This document shows, in pieces, positions 7,943 through 16,484 of a DNA stretch of 23,835 bases (position 1 is its first letter; every line of letters begins with the position of its first letter). Source of the stretch: Chara braunii (Eukaryota; Streptophyta; Charophyceae; Charales; Characeae). Under the pieces are notes generated by a model. That model was not told the origin of the DNA, did no database searches, and worked only from the letters and a program-made list of their open reading frames with translations. The DNA is taken from NCBI GenBank assembly GCA_003427395.1, contig BFEA01000116.1:766849-790683 (forward strand), read 5' to 3'. The position numbers and the translations under genes are program-made.

Positions 7943-9198
7943 ACTGCTTCCAGCAAATATTAGACAAGTGCAATGATTTCGTCAGCAAGGCACAACAAAA
8001 GGAAAGGGAAGAGTTGGAGGCTAAGGAGAGGGAGAGGAGGAAGCGTGAGAAGGATGAAGAGGCGGAGCAACGGAGGAAAGAACGTGAGGAACTAGAGGAC
8101 AAGATGGGGAAAAGATTGGAAAGTAAGTTGGCACCTATATACGATGTGATTATGGGGAAGGGCTTGGACAAGGCTAGTTCGAGTTCTGTGAATGACGAAG
8201 TGTGCCGACTTCGACGTGAAAATGAGGAGTTGCGCTCGAAGCATGGCGCGAAGGAGCAACTGCCTCCAACGGACTTGGTGGAACGTTTACAGCGGGAGAA
8301 TCATGACCTCAAAAGATTGGAAGCTGACTTGAAACAGAAAATGGAAGGTGATCTGGCGGCTCTGCATTGGGAGATACGTGGTCTGAAGGAGTGTCGTGAA
8401 AATCTGGGACGTTCGGAGCTGGCTAAACAGATTGATGACCTTCGCGCGGAGATGGAAGTGTTGCGGAAGCGCAACGAAGAGACCGAAGAAGTCGCCCAGC
8501 TTTGGCGCAATGAGGCGCTGAGGCCTGGCAACAAACGAGGAAGTATAAACGTGTCAACTCCTGCTAGCGAAGGTCAGGATTTGACCAGATCGCGATTGGG
8601 AATTTCTGACGAAGCGGGTCGTCTCAGAGCTGAGCTCTCGGAGATTAAGGAACGGAGGAGGTGTGACCAAACGAAGGTCGATATGCTAAAAGAAAGGGGA
8701 GCAGAGGCTGAGGCAAAAAGGATGCAGGCCGAAGCTGAGTTGGCTCGATTGCAGAAGAAGATGAGTGACTTGACGACTGGGATGGCGGTTTGCAGCATGC
8801 CTAGCGGACTAGGAACTAACCTTAAGGAAAGAATGGAGGAGGCGGCCAAGATCGGCTTCCGTACGGGAAGGAAGGGCCTAAAGATGACCTGTGGTCGACT
8901 TCCTCGACCCGAAGGCAGCATGCGAAAGGCCAATGACAAGTTTGTTTTCCTTCAGGAGGAACGCAAGCGTTTACGAGCATTAAAGAAAGGCGGGGTGGAA
9001 CCTCTGTGCAGAGAAGCGGGGATCCCATATCAGAATATGGAGGTCAGCGTTGAAGAACTAGCACAATTGAATATGAAGAAAGCTTTCGGGAACGACGATG
9101 TGGCGGAAAAGGAGACTGGTACCGCGGGACGTGGCAATGGGGTGTTGGAGGATAGTGATGAGGTGAGTGTGGAGGAGGTTTCGTCATACTCTACTTGA
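7888..9198 (+). CDS. PLE ORF1, main part: coiled-coil protein
   Basis: Open in frame 1 from 7888; the translation from 7939 has 419 residues. Residues 20-60 are an unbroken Glu/Lys/Arg-rich helix (KEREELEAKERERRKREKDE), and heptad-like charged sequence continues to about residue 280. Near the C-terminus (about residues 310-385) is a more globular part with FVFLQEERKRLRALKKGG, then CREAGIPYQN and VSVEELAQLN, which could be a small helical DNA-binding fold of SAP type (inference only). The last 35 residues are acidic. A self-associating, nucleic-acid-binding gag-like role fits its position behind the zinc knuckle. It ends at TGA 9196-9198, and the same frame continues into the endonuclease. Confidence 0.75.
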   Translation, partial: SYFNYSGRSSGFLRSSSLNCFQQILDKCNDFVSKAQQKEREELEAKERERRKREKDEEAEQRRKEREELEDKMGKRLESKLAPIYDVIMGKGLDKASSSSVNDEVCRLRRENEELRSKHGAKEQLPPTDLVERLQRENHDLKRLEADLKQKMEGDLAALHWEIRGLKECRENLGRSELAKQIDDLRAEMEVLRKRNEETEEVAQLWRNEALRPGNKRGSINVSTPASEGQDLTRSRLGISDEAGRLRAELSEIKERRRCDQTKVDMLKERGAEAEAKRMQAEAELARLQKKMSDLTTGMAVCSMPSGLGTNLKERMEEAAKIGFRTGRKGLKMTCGRLPRPEGSMRKANDKFVFLQEERKRLRALKKGGVEPLCREAGIPYQNMEVSVEELAQLNMKKAFGNDDVAEKETGTAGRGNGVLEDSDEVSVEEVSSYST

Positions 9199-9720
9199 TG
9201 GGACTTCCGAAACGCGGTGTTATGGGGTTTTGCTAGGGCTTGTCGTGATATTAGATCTCGCTGCACTTCTTCTTTACGTGACAATAAGCTCAATTCAGCC
9301 TTCCAAACTGTGGTTCTCATCTTGCTGCTCTGAGGTCTTATCCCATGGGCGGAGAAATTTCGTCCTTATCTGTTGTCATTGATTGAGGAGGGGGTTGACC
9401 TTTGCTCTTATAAGGGTCCGTTGGTCTAGTATGTTAATATCTCTCCTTGGCATAATCATGTTTACGTTGGTTCTATGAGTCGGTCTCTGGATGTGCGGTG
9501 GAGCGAGCATGTTTATCGGTCTTGTGATAAGGGGGTTATAGAGCGGGGGAAGAGGAATCGTAAATTATACAGTTGGCTTAGGAGGTGTGGTCCTGACAAT
9601 TATGTTGCGCTTCCGTTATTTCGATGTGAGGATTGTGACTTGTTGGCTTTGGAGAAATTTGTCATTCAACGAACTACCCCTTTTCTGAAGTGTCGAGATA
9701 AACCTTCTCGTCACAAGTGA
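9199..9720 (+). pseudogene. PLE GIY-YIG endonuclease domain
   Basis: GIY-YIG nucleases nick DNA; in PLEs this is thought to prime reverse transcription at the target. In frame 1, KGPLV-x-YVNISPW is followed by HVYVGSMSRSLDVRWSEHVY (9457 on), the YIG segment and the conserved Arg, then FRCEDCDLLALEKFVIQR with the conserved Glu. The usual Asn near the end (PPLN) appears as PFLK. In-frame stops occur at 9331 (TGA), 9427 (TAG, inside the GIY segment) and 9718 (TGA), all one transition from CGA, CAG or TGG. The frame matches the coiled-coil ORF before it and the RT N-terminal part after it, so the order ORF1, nuclease, RT is contiguous. Confidence 0.82.
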
Positions 9721-12150
9721 TGTCGGTCTGGTAAGAAGGAGCGGGTCAGGAAAGTTCAACGCATGCACGTTGCGGAGGGTGTAGTCGATGTCAAGGAACG
9801 CAGAGTTCTCACGCATCTAATGTTTTCAACCAACGAGGGGCAAAGGTCTGCTAGCCTACTCAATTTGCTTCACCTAGCTCGGGAAAAGGGTAGGCAGGAG
9901 TTGACCGTGCATTGTGAAGGTGGTGATTTGCTTTTGGACAAATGGAAAGAAGTCAAACGCTGTTTTGGGGGGTCAATTGTTGAAACGAATTTTGGAACAG
10001 GATCCTTGAAGAAGCATCGTGGTTGGTTGGTAAACGGAGTGGCTTTAACCTTTCGATCAATCTCTTTCTTTTGCTCAGCACTATTGTTCCACAAACCTAT
10101 CTTGCTGGGCTTACTCACTAATCCTCCGTCACGTGCACAACTTTTGACAAAGGATTTGGATGGCCTGGTTAGATTGTACGTTGGTATCAGGTGTTTCAAA
10201 GAAAAGAAATCCCGCTTTACCCTGCGTTGTTTGCTTTCGGGCGTTATTCAGCGAAAATTTGGGTTCAATGTGAGATCTCGATTGATCGTGCGCCTGGTTT
10301 ATGATGAGTGTATTAGTAAACGTGTGGTCAGATCTCTGTGTTGTGATATCATTGGGGGTTTCGACTTGCCGGCTTCCCTGAGGGATATGACTTGCAGAAG
10401 GATGAGGGTGGTTTGGACAAAAAACAAGAGTGTTGGGGATTTCCTTTTCAATTTTCGGACCGTTAGTAGGCAGACTGATCAAGTGTGCTGCTGCCAAGAC
10501 TCTGATGATCTGTTCCCTCGGTTTGATGGTCATGTCAACTTTCAGACATCGTGCGTGGACTTTATTCCCACCTTCCTGAAAAATTCTCGTAATATCCCTT
10601 GTCTATCACGTAATGGCAGCAAAGGAGGTTTGGTAAGGCAGATAGTCTCTTCTTTTAGTGGAACTGCCTTTCTGCCAAAGATTCAGGAAAGGGATTTTGA
10701 TGCGGCTCCTTTGCTCTCTTGTTTTCAAAAAGATGAGAGCGGATGTTGGAGTAAGGGTGTATGCACGGATGAGGTTATGGGGTGGAACGCGATTTGGCAA
10801 TCTAGTTAGATGCCCGATTGATCATAATGCAGGTGACATGCTTGTCTGTTGCCCGTCTGCGTACTGTGAAAGTCTGGATCGTCTGTTCTTGACCAATTCT
10901 GGGTTTTTGCACTGGGATAATGAAACTGAGGTGTTAATGTCCTGTAGAGCTAAGTACTTGGCCGAGAATTTTTCGACTTTGGGGAAACGGAATGTTTGTG
11001 GGAAATTGGGTGAGGCTTACACCATCCCGAAACACAAGGATGTGATGAGGTGGCGTCCGATTTGTCCAACTTTTTTGGAAGGTTGTGTTGTTGCAAGTAA
11101 GAGAATTGCAAGGGCAATCAATCAGCTGCTGTGGGACTTGCCGAAAGGCACAAATTTTAATCTAAAAAGTATGGTTTGTTTGACGCCAGCCTTGGAGTCC
11201 TTGAATGAGAACTTGCGTAAGGGGGAACGTTTTGTCTGCGCAGCTTTCGATATTAAGGAAATATTTTGCAATCTTCCGCATAGCTCGATTATGATGGCAG
11301 TAAGATGGGTTGTCGACTTCTGGTCTATTAGGGGTTGTTCCGGAGTTCTGATTAAAGCAAGGGGTGTGGGGGCTAAGTTAAACTTCGGTTACTCCCAGAC
11401 CGGCTGGAAGTCTGTTCCGTTGAATGCTATTTTGGAATTTGTACAGTTTGAATTGGACAACACCTTTTTCAAAACATGTGGGCAAGTCTTGCAACAGGGA
11501 GTTGGCATCCCGATGGGCAAGTCGTCTAGCCCGACTCTGGCATGTCTGCTCTGCGCCTTTAATGAGTTCAATTTCCTGCTCTCGCTGGGCTCTGATAGGC
11601 GTATGATTGATGGGATCCGTATGGTGGACGACGTCTCTGTGTTGGTTCATTATAAAATAGGACAGGCATCTTCTCTGGCTGCAATTGAAGCTATTCTGGA
11701 AAAAAATCAAGAAGTGTTATGACTCTAACCTGGTCTTGGAACAGGAGAGCAGTAGTAATTGTTGGGATTTCTTGGGATGCGTTATGCAGGTGCTGGAGTG
11801 GCCTTGGGGTGTCCAAAGTGTGGCTTTGCATAAGAATCAAAGGAATTACCAAGATAAAGAGCTGCGCTTTCAAAGTATGCAGGATTTTGACTCGTACTGC
11901 AACAGGCAACAGAAAATGGCAGTTATCGNGTCATTTTTGCACAGGGCCAGGGCTTATACCACGTTGATTGGGTCTGAGGTGGGCTTTTTGTTCACCTGCT
12001 AAGTTTGCAAACGCGTGGGACGACTGGGTCAACACTCTGACTCGTTGGGATCGGCTGGTAAACGGGGGCCAAGCGAAGGGCATGGCCAACCGTTTTTACG
12101 GGCAGATGGCACTTCGGGGCGAAGTGGTGGGGAGTGTGCATAGGGCGTAG
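9721..12150 (+). pseudogene. PLE reverse transcriptase
   Basis: RNA-directed DNA polymerase of the Penelope type. Frame 1 to about 10730: an N-terminal extension with VCCCQDSDDLFPRFDGHVNF, a Cys-rich then GHV motif seen in such PLEs. Frame 2 to about 11700: KHKDVMRWRPICP, FVCAAFDIKEIFCNLPH (catalytic Asp codon 11249), QQGVGIPMGKSSSP (GIPMGK 11504-11521), RMVDDVSVLVHY (Asp pair 11627-11632). Frame 3 to about 11985: KKCYDSNLVLEQE, WDFLGCVMQV, FLHRARAY. Frame 1 to TAG 12148: KFANAWDDWVNTLTRW. The frameshifts lie at or near A5 (10727-10731), A7 (11700-11706) and T5 (11985-11989). An ambiguous base is at 11929. No nuclease follows the RT. Confidence 0.88.
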
Positions 12151-12257
12151 TGGAGTAAACTTTGGGGGGTTCTAGTTGAAAATACCGGTCTCTTTGGGTG
12201 TCGCACTCTGTTGTTAGTAGGGGCATTGGGGCTTGGTCCGATTTCTTTGGGCTGACT

Positions 12258-12304
<47 letters not shown>

Positions 12305-12683
12305 CCTTTGTTTTTCCTTTTTTTTTTTCTTGTTTTGATCCTTCGTTTTGATTTTCTTTTCCTTTTTGATTTTCAAACTTTTCCCGAAAAATGGGTCTGT
12401 GTAAGGGACGAGATGGCACGTGTTGATTCGAGAAGTGGTGTTTTGAACTAGTGGCCCGACCACTGGGAAGGTGCTCAAGTGGTTGGGGCCGCGCTTATTC
12501 AGGGTTTTCGTCGGGTTCTTCGGAAGGTTATCTGGATGATTGTTCACTCGGTTTCTGGTCTCTTTTCTGGTTTGTAGTGGAGGCTTCTAGAATTCTCTTC
12601 TGCTTCTTCGGTTTTCTAATTGTCTATTTTAACACTATTTATTCTGCTACTCCTATTCCTTTCGTCCCTTCCTGGCGACTTGT
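12151..12683 (+). other. PLE 3' untranslated region with T45 tract
   Basis: No ORF. It contains T45 at 12260-12304 followed by T-rich sequence to about 12380, then mixed sequence leading into the second pseudo-LTR at 12684. Open frames seen here on either strand are poly-Phe or poly-Lys artefacts of the T-run. Confidence 0.7.
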
Positions 12684-12839
12684 GTACACAGACCCCTGGG
12701 TCGCTGCGCTAGCTTACACGACTTTCTTACGATGTACTTGGCTTGTTTCATTGCAATATTTTTCGGCTTTATGGTCGCGTTCGGGAATTTCAAGGGACTT
12801 TCTCTGTCTCCTCCTTTTTCTGTCTACTCCTTCAGCCTT
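12684..12839 (+). repeat. Right pseudo-LTR of the PLE, truncated
   Basis: A direct repeat of 7319-7475 with about ten differences, starting GTACACAGACCCCTGGG and ending at TACTCCTTCAGCCTT. Relative to the left copy it lacks about 75 bp at its 3' end. Sequence equivalent to the missing part is found inverted at 22593-22657. Confidence 0.87.
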
Positions 12840-13144
12840 CCGGTATGCATATACATTGCGATCTACACAACTATCAGACTGGGGGGGTCTAGTCACTGGG
12901 TGGGGTCTAGTATCTGCGGTAGGGACAGGTATGGGCCACCGGAGTTCCTACTGATATTCAGGTAGAACTGCCTAGTGGCTATATATAAGGCTTAGACGCT
13001 GGGGTAAGGGTAGGGGTATAAGTAGCTCAGGCCAGTCCGAGTTCCGTCTGGCCTTGGGTAAGTTAGGGGAAGGACGGTAAGACTGCTTCAATGGGTGCTA
13101 CCCTGTCCGAAACCTAGGGCCCAGAGTCTCTTGGGGCCTGTAGT
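12840..13144. other. Unassigned G-rich sequence with a TATA-like site
   Basis: No ORF or known repeat. TATATATAAGG (12980-12990) resembles a core promoter TATA box, but no transcript is evident downstream. If the inversion model is right, this begins at the left breakpoint. Confidence 0.35.
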
Positions 13145-13435
13145 AGATTGTCTGGGCCTGGCGTCCGAAGTTCCCGTTTGACAAGGCTCGCCCGATTGCG
13201 CTTCCACCAAGGCTGGCCAACCTATCAGCCCTGGTGCCTATCACTGCTGTTTGGTCCAAGTTACCTGCCCATTGGTAGGGTAATGGTCCTGAGTGCTGGT
13301 CACACTGAGGTAGGATAGTGGGATAGGGGGTGCGCTAGGAGTATTGACGGGAGGATGGGATAGGAGGTGGTCTCATATTCCAAGACACCCACGGCCTACT
13401 GTTCCAGGTGATCACTGTGTACTCAGTGACTCCAT
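13145..13435 (+). mobile_element. SINE-like repeat, copy 1
   Basis: Aligns with 15669-15965 in the same orientation. Shared stretches in order include GCCTGGCGTCCGAAGTTCC, GCTTCCACCA, CCTGGTGCCTATCACT, GTCCTGAGTGCTGGTCACAC and GGAGTATTGA. Copy 2 ends in an A-rich tail, so the unit is probably a retroposon read on the + strand. In copy 2, TTCGTTCGATTCCG followed by CTTCCACCA resembles a tRNA T-arm and 3' end. This copy has a diverged version and no A-tail; it runs into the motif at 13431-13476. Confidence 0.6.
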
Positions 13436-13476
13436 CTATTAGTGGGGAGCAGCACTTGCTGGAAATGGGGTCCAGC
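13431..13476 (+). repeat. 46-bp dispersed motif, copy at 13431
   Basis: TCCATCTATT(A/G)GTGGGG through TGCTGGAAA to GGTCCAGC. The same 46-bp block is at 14456-14501, with weaker versions at 15187-15225 and 2963-2994. It appears next to T-runs or SINE-like pieces, so it is probably part of a retroposon family. Confidence 0.7.
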
Positions 13477-13479
13477 TGG

Positions 13480-14043
13480 GTCTCAGTCAAAACCTTAAGT
13501 GGATATGCCCAACAGTTAACACAATCCGTGGGGAGTAGTTAACACCAGTACTTGGCCCAACTATGGATGCCGAGCCGGGATGCCCCCTGCACGCCAAGTT
13601 TTGCCGAGCTGTCGGGGCACCGTTTTGTTTTCACTTTGGCTGGCGCTTCCAACCATTGCGGTTCGGTGGCCCGAAGCCCGCAACTACCGGCGCGTTAACG
13701 TGAAACACCCGCGGCCAATAGCTGGGCTAAGTACTGGTGGTTTAAAGCAAATCAACAAAGGAAGAATTCAGCAAACAAGGAACATCAGTACACGTGGAGG
13801 GAAGAGGAAGAAAGAACAGGCAGGGAGGCCAACAACAACGGCCAACAGATATCCCAAACCCTCCTTGCAACAGCCTCCCTTCCTCCCCGGGCGTCCCACG
13901 GGAACAATTCCATACCATGCCACCCCTCACTGCGGCGCCCAGTCAACGTCTTCCCATGCACAGTGAAGCTTCCTAGCGATATAAAATAGCAGATCAAGCA
14001 CGTCGTTTTCTTGGGGGGTAACTTCCACGCAGTCACGAAAACA
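13480..14043. other. Unassigned sequence without a recognisable gene
   Basis: Several overlapping frames on both strands reach 60-128 codons (for example + 13580-13966 and - 13785-14135), but none has a recognisable domain and they conflict with each other. I make no coding call. A low-grade purine-rich patch lies at 13795-13830. Confidence 0.35.
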
Positions 14044-14184
14044 GTTTGAAAATGCACTTCAGGCAATCCCGCGGACACAACACACCCCCACGTGACCCCA
14101 CCGGACCCGAAACCTAGGTTATATAGTATATACATTCACCATTAGTACATTATCGACCCTTTTGCCTGGAGTGCATTTTCAAAC
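14044..14184. mobile_element. Candidate 141-bp element with 22-bp terminal inverted repeats
   Basis: 14044-14065 (GTTTGAAAATGCACTTCAGG and the next two bases) is the reverse complement of 14163-14184 at 21 of 22 positions. The 97-bp interior has no ORF. Size and ends suit a MITE, but no target-site duplication was identified, so an older foldback is also possible. Confidence 0.55.
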
Positions 14185-14659
14185 TTAAACCCTAGTATTC
14201 TTTTTTTTTTTTTTTTTTTCCTTCCCCCCTTCTTTTCTATTTCAGTGTCCTACGCGTTATGAGACCCCCTCCCACCCTTCGTCATGTCATTTCTCCTTGG
14301 TGCACCCTTACTCACCCAACGCCCCCACAATGTGTACCACTCAGGACCATCACTCTTCCACCACCTTGGTGAGCTGACCTGACCGGATGGTGGTTGCAGG
14401 GGCCAGGGCTGAGCAGGAACCCCACTCTTTTTTTTTTCCCCCCCCACAAAACAGCTCCATCTATTGGTGGGGAGCAACACCTGCTGGAAACCGGGTCCAG
14501 CGTCCCATAGATACAAGCATTACCTCACAAATTGGCACGAATTGGGAACCGGGCCCAACGTCCCATAACGAATACCTTCAGAAGATTCGTCACTAAAAAC
14601 CTACTAGAAAAAACCAATTGGCCTAAGAATAGTCTTTGAAAATTAAGATACTGGGGCCA
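14185..14659. repeat. T19 run and second copy of the 46-bp motif
   Basis: T19 lies at 14201-14219. The copy at 14456-14501 matches 13431-13476 and is followed by CCGGGTCCAGCGTCCCATA. GGGAACCGGGCCCAACGTCC at about 14546 repeats its end. Similar ACCGGGCxCAGCG sequence occurs at 18825, 19059 and 19157, suggesting one scattered retroposon family. Confidence 0.55.
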
Positions 14660-14758
14660 TGTCCAGTTGATGTAGCTCAGTGGTTAGAGCACCGGTTGGA
14701 AATGCGCATTGTGGTATGAGGTTGCGGGTTCAAAACTCCGCAGCCTTGCGCATGGACA
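14660..14758 (+). repeat. tRNA-derived sequence (SINE head or tRNA pseudogene)
   Basis: TGTCCA (14660-14665) and TGGACA (14753-14758) form an acceptor-like stem. TAGCTCAGTGGTTAGAGC from 14673 is a textbook D-arm with the Pol III A box, and GGTTCAAAACT (14727-14737) is a B-box-like T-loop inside the stem TGCGG/CCGCA. The T-loop is 10 nt, not 7, and no 5-bp anticodon stem forms, so this is not a functional tRNA. A SINE head is most likely. Confidence 0.6.
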
Positions 14759-14974
14759 CCGGCAGGGCGTTAGAATGACGCACGGCTGGACACACACACC
14801 CCTGGGATGACGCATGGTACTATTACAGACACTGCCTGCGCACCACCCAGGGGTTAGTCCATGGGTGTTGTATGCTGGCCTAGACTTCACGTTGGTTGCT
14901 GGTTGTTGTTGGCTTTGGTCGCTCTGATGATCTCCCCCAGCCCAGACACTACACACATTATACCTGCTTCCTAT

Positions 14975-15060
14975 GGAAGTACATGTGGTAGAGCCCTCCA
15001 TGCTGTAGGTCACAGGTTCGAGTCCGGTTTCGGACTTCGGGGGGAGTCCTGTCCAGATAG
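14975..15060 (+). repeat. Second tRNA-derived sequence
   Basis: AAGTACATGTGGTAGAGC (A-box-like D-arm, about 14983) is followed 33 bp later by GGTTCGAGTCC, an exact B-box consensus. The arms do not fold as a full tRNA. It lies about 310 bp after the first tRNA-like unit in the same orientation, so both could belong to one dimeric SINE. CA-rich sequence follows. Confidence 0.55.
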
Positions 15061-15324
15061 ACCTGTCTCTACCACACACATCCACACATCGAGATACCAC
15101 CCCGATAGCACAACTACGATACCATTCACACACAAAGTATACACCACGATACTATACACACATACTATACACTTACCTTGCAGATGTCCCATGGTGGGGA
15201 GCAGCATCTGCTATGAAATCAGGTCCACATACACATAACAAACATATACATAGCCTACGGACACACATCTCCAAGATACAGAGCACATATACACATTCAC
15301 AACCATAGGGCTGGAGAAGATCAT
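15061..15324. repeat. CA-rich low-complexity stretch
   Basis: Degenerate ACACAT/ACTATACAC repeats with no gene. Positions 15187-15225 hold a diverged copy of the TGGGGAGCAGCA...GGTCC motif. Confidence 0.55.
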
Positions 15325-15650
15325 GATCAACCGATAATGATGATAGGCGTTCGATGATAAGTATCCCCCTTAATATCAGCTAGGAAGTGGTGGGCGAGTT
15401 GAGGGCGTGAGTTGCTGGTTGGTCTGGATCAACCACTGATGATGATAGGCGTCTTGATGATAAGTACCCCCCTTAATATCAGCTAGACCGTGTATGGCAG
15501 TCTAGGGTTGTGGGGGCGAGTAGAGGGCGTGAGTCACTGGTTGGTCTGGATTAACTGACGATGATGATAGGCGTTTCGAGGATATGTACCCCGCCTTAAA
15601 ATCTACTAGGACTGTGGTGGGCGAGTAGAGGGCGTGAGTTACCAGTTGGT
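15325..15650 (+). repeat. Three-unit tandem repeat (102/122/102 bp)
   Basis: Units are 15325-15426, 15427-15548 and 15549-15650. Each starts GAT(C/T)AAC and carries GATGATGATAGGCG or a close variant, a TACCCC-like stretch, AGGGCGTGAGT and a (C/A)(T/C)(G/A)GTTGGTC end. The middle unit has about 20 extra bases near GGCAGTCTAGGG. The array abuts the SINE-like copy at 15669. Confidence 0.85.
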
Positions 15651-15668
15651 CAACTTAGGGGCTAATAG

Positions 15669-16028
15669 GAGATTGCTTGTGCCTGGCGTCCGAAGTTCCA
15701 GTGCGACGTGGTTCGTTCGATTCCGCTTCCACCAGGGCTGGGTCATGGCTAGCCCTGGTGCCTATCACTACTGTTCGGTCCAAGTTCCCCTGAATAGGGG
15801 TAACGGTCCTGAGTGCTGGTCACACTGAGGTAGAATAGTAGAGATAGGGGGTTCGCTAGGAGTATTGATGTGAGGTTGGGATGGGAAGGTAGCCTCGTTC
15901 CCTGAGGACGGCCATGGTTGACCGCTCCTGGCGATTAATGTGTGCCTAGTAACCGGCCTCTACAACACCCTGGGCTTAAAAAAAAAAATAATAAAAATAA
16001 AAATAAAAAAAATAAAAATAAAAAAAAT
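15669..16028 (+). mobile_element. SINE-like repeat, copy 2, with A-rich tail
   Basis: Homologous to 13145-13435 (body 15669-15965). It ends in an A-rich tail with T interruptions (15977-16028), the usual mark of a retroposed element. GTTCGATTCCG (15713 on) then CTTCCACCA resembles a tRNA T-arm and 3' end. I could not identify a convincing A box upstream, so tRNA origin is tentative. Confidence 0.6.
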
Positions 16029-16159
16029 ACCGAGGCCATTACCCGGCTTTGACTCAGAGATATTGGAGCAGCTTCAGACATGTCTACAACAATCTTCATG
16101 ATTTAGAACAAATTTCAGGAACGACTCAGGAGAACCCCCCATCACACCACTTTACCTCA

Positions 16160-16473
16160 CTCTGGCAAGACTGACTGCAGCGGAGCCACCATCTCGGCTG
16201 CTGCTGTACCATACTCCCATCCTACCAGCTAGCCCCCTCACTGGCAGGACGCGTGATAACCCACCCTCTGCTCCTACTCGCCTTATTCGCTATTTGAGGT
16301 TCCTAAGAGTTTTCATTTTTCAGAAAAAAAAGTCAGACCCCCCATACAATCCCATGCTCCCCACTCCAGCAAGACTTACTGCAGCAGAGCCACCATCTCT
16401 GCTGCTGTTGTGCTCTATTTCCATCCTACCTGCTAGCCCACTCACTAGTAGGACGCGTGATACCCCACCATCT
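16160..16473 (+). repeat. 110-bp direct repeat, 204-bp period
   Basis: 16160-16269 and 16364-16473 share CAAGACT(G/T)ACTGCAGC, GAGCCACCATCTC, TCCATCCTACC-like and GGACGCGTGATA stretches. The intervening sequence shares ACCCCCCAT. No coding potential. Confidence 0.75.
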
Positions 16474-16484
16474 TTTTTTCAAAA

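Larger units (their letters stand above)
7319..12839 (+). mobile_element. Penelope-like element with N-terminal GIY-YIG (Chlamys-type order)
   Basis: A retroelement of about 5.5 kb. Order: 5' direct repeat (from 7319), T41 tract, CCHC zinc-knuckle ORF, coiled-coil ORF, GIY-YIG endonuclease, PLE-type RT, T45 tract, second copy of the repeat (12684-12839). Classical Penelopes carry GIY-YIG after the RT. Here it precedes the RT and no second one follows. A gag-like zinc-knuckle and coiled-coil ORF1 is uncommon in the family as I know it. It sits inside a LINE. The missing end of the right repeat appears inverted at 22593-22657. Stops and frameshifts suggest it is inactive or poorly sequenced. 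Confidence 0.85.

Noticed and set aside
12029-12547. 172-codon minus-strand Lys-rich ORF
   Set aside because: Generated by the T45 tract and T-rich PLE 3' region.
14660-14758. Functional tRNA gene
   Set aside because: No 5-bp anticodon stem and a 10-nt T-loop; kept as tRNA-derived repeat.
15325-15650. CRISPR-like array
   Set aside because: Only three contiguous, diverged units without unique spacers, in a eukaryotic repeat context.
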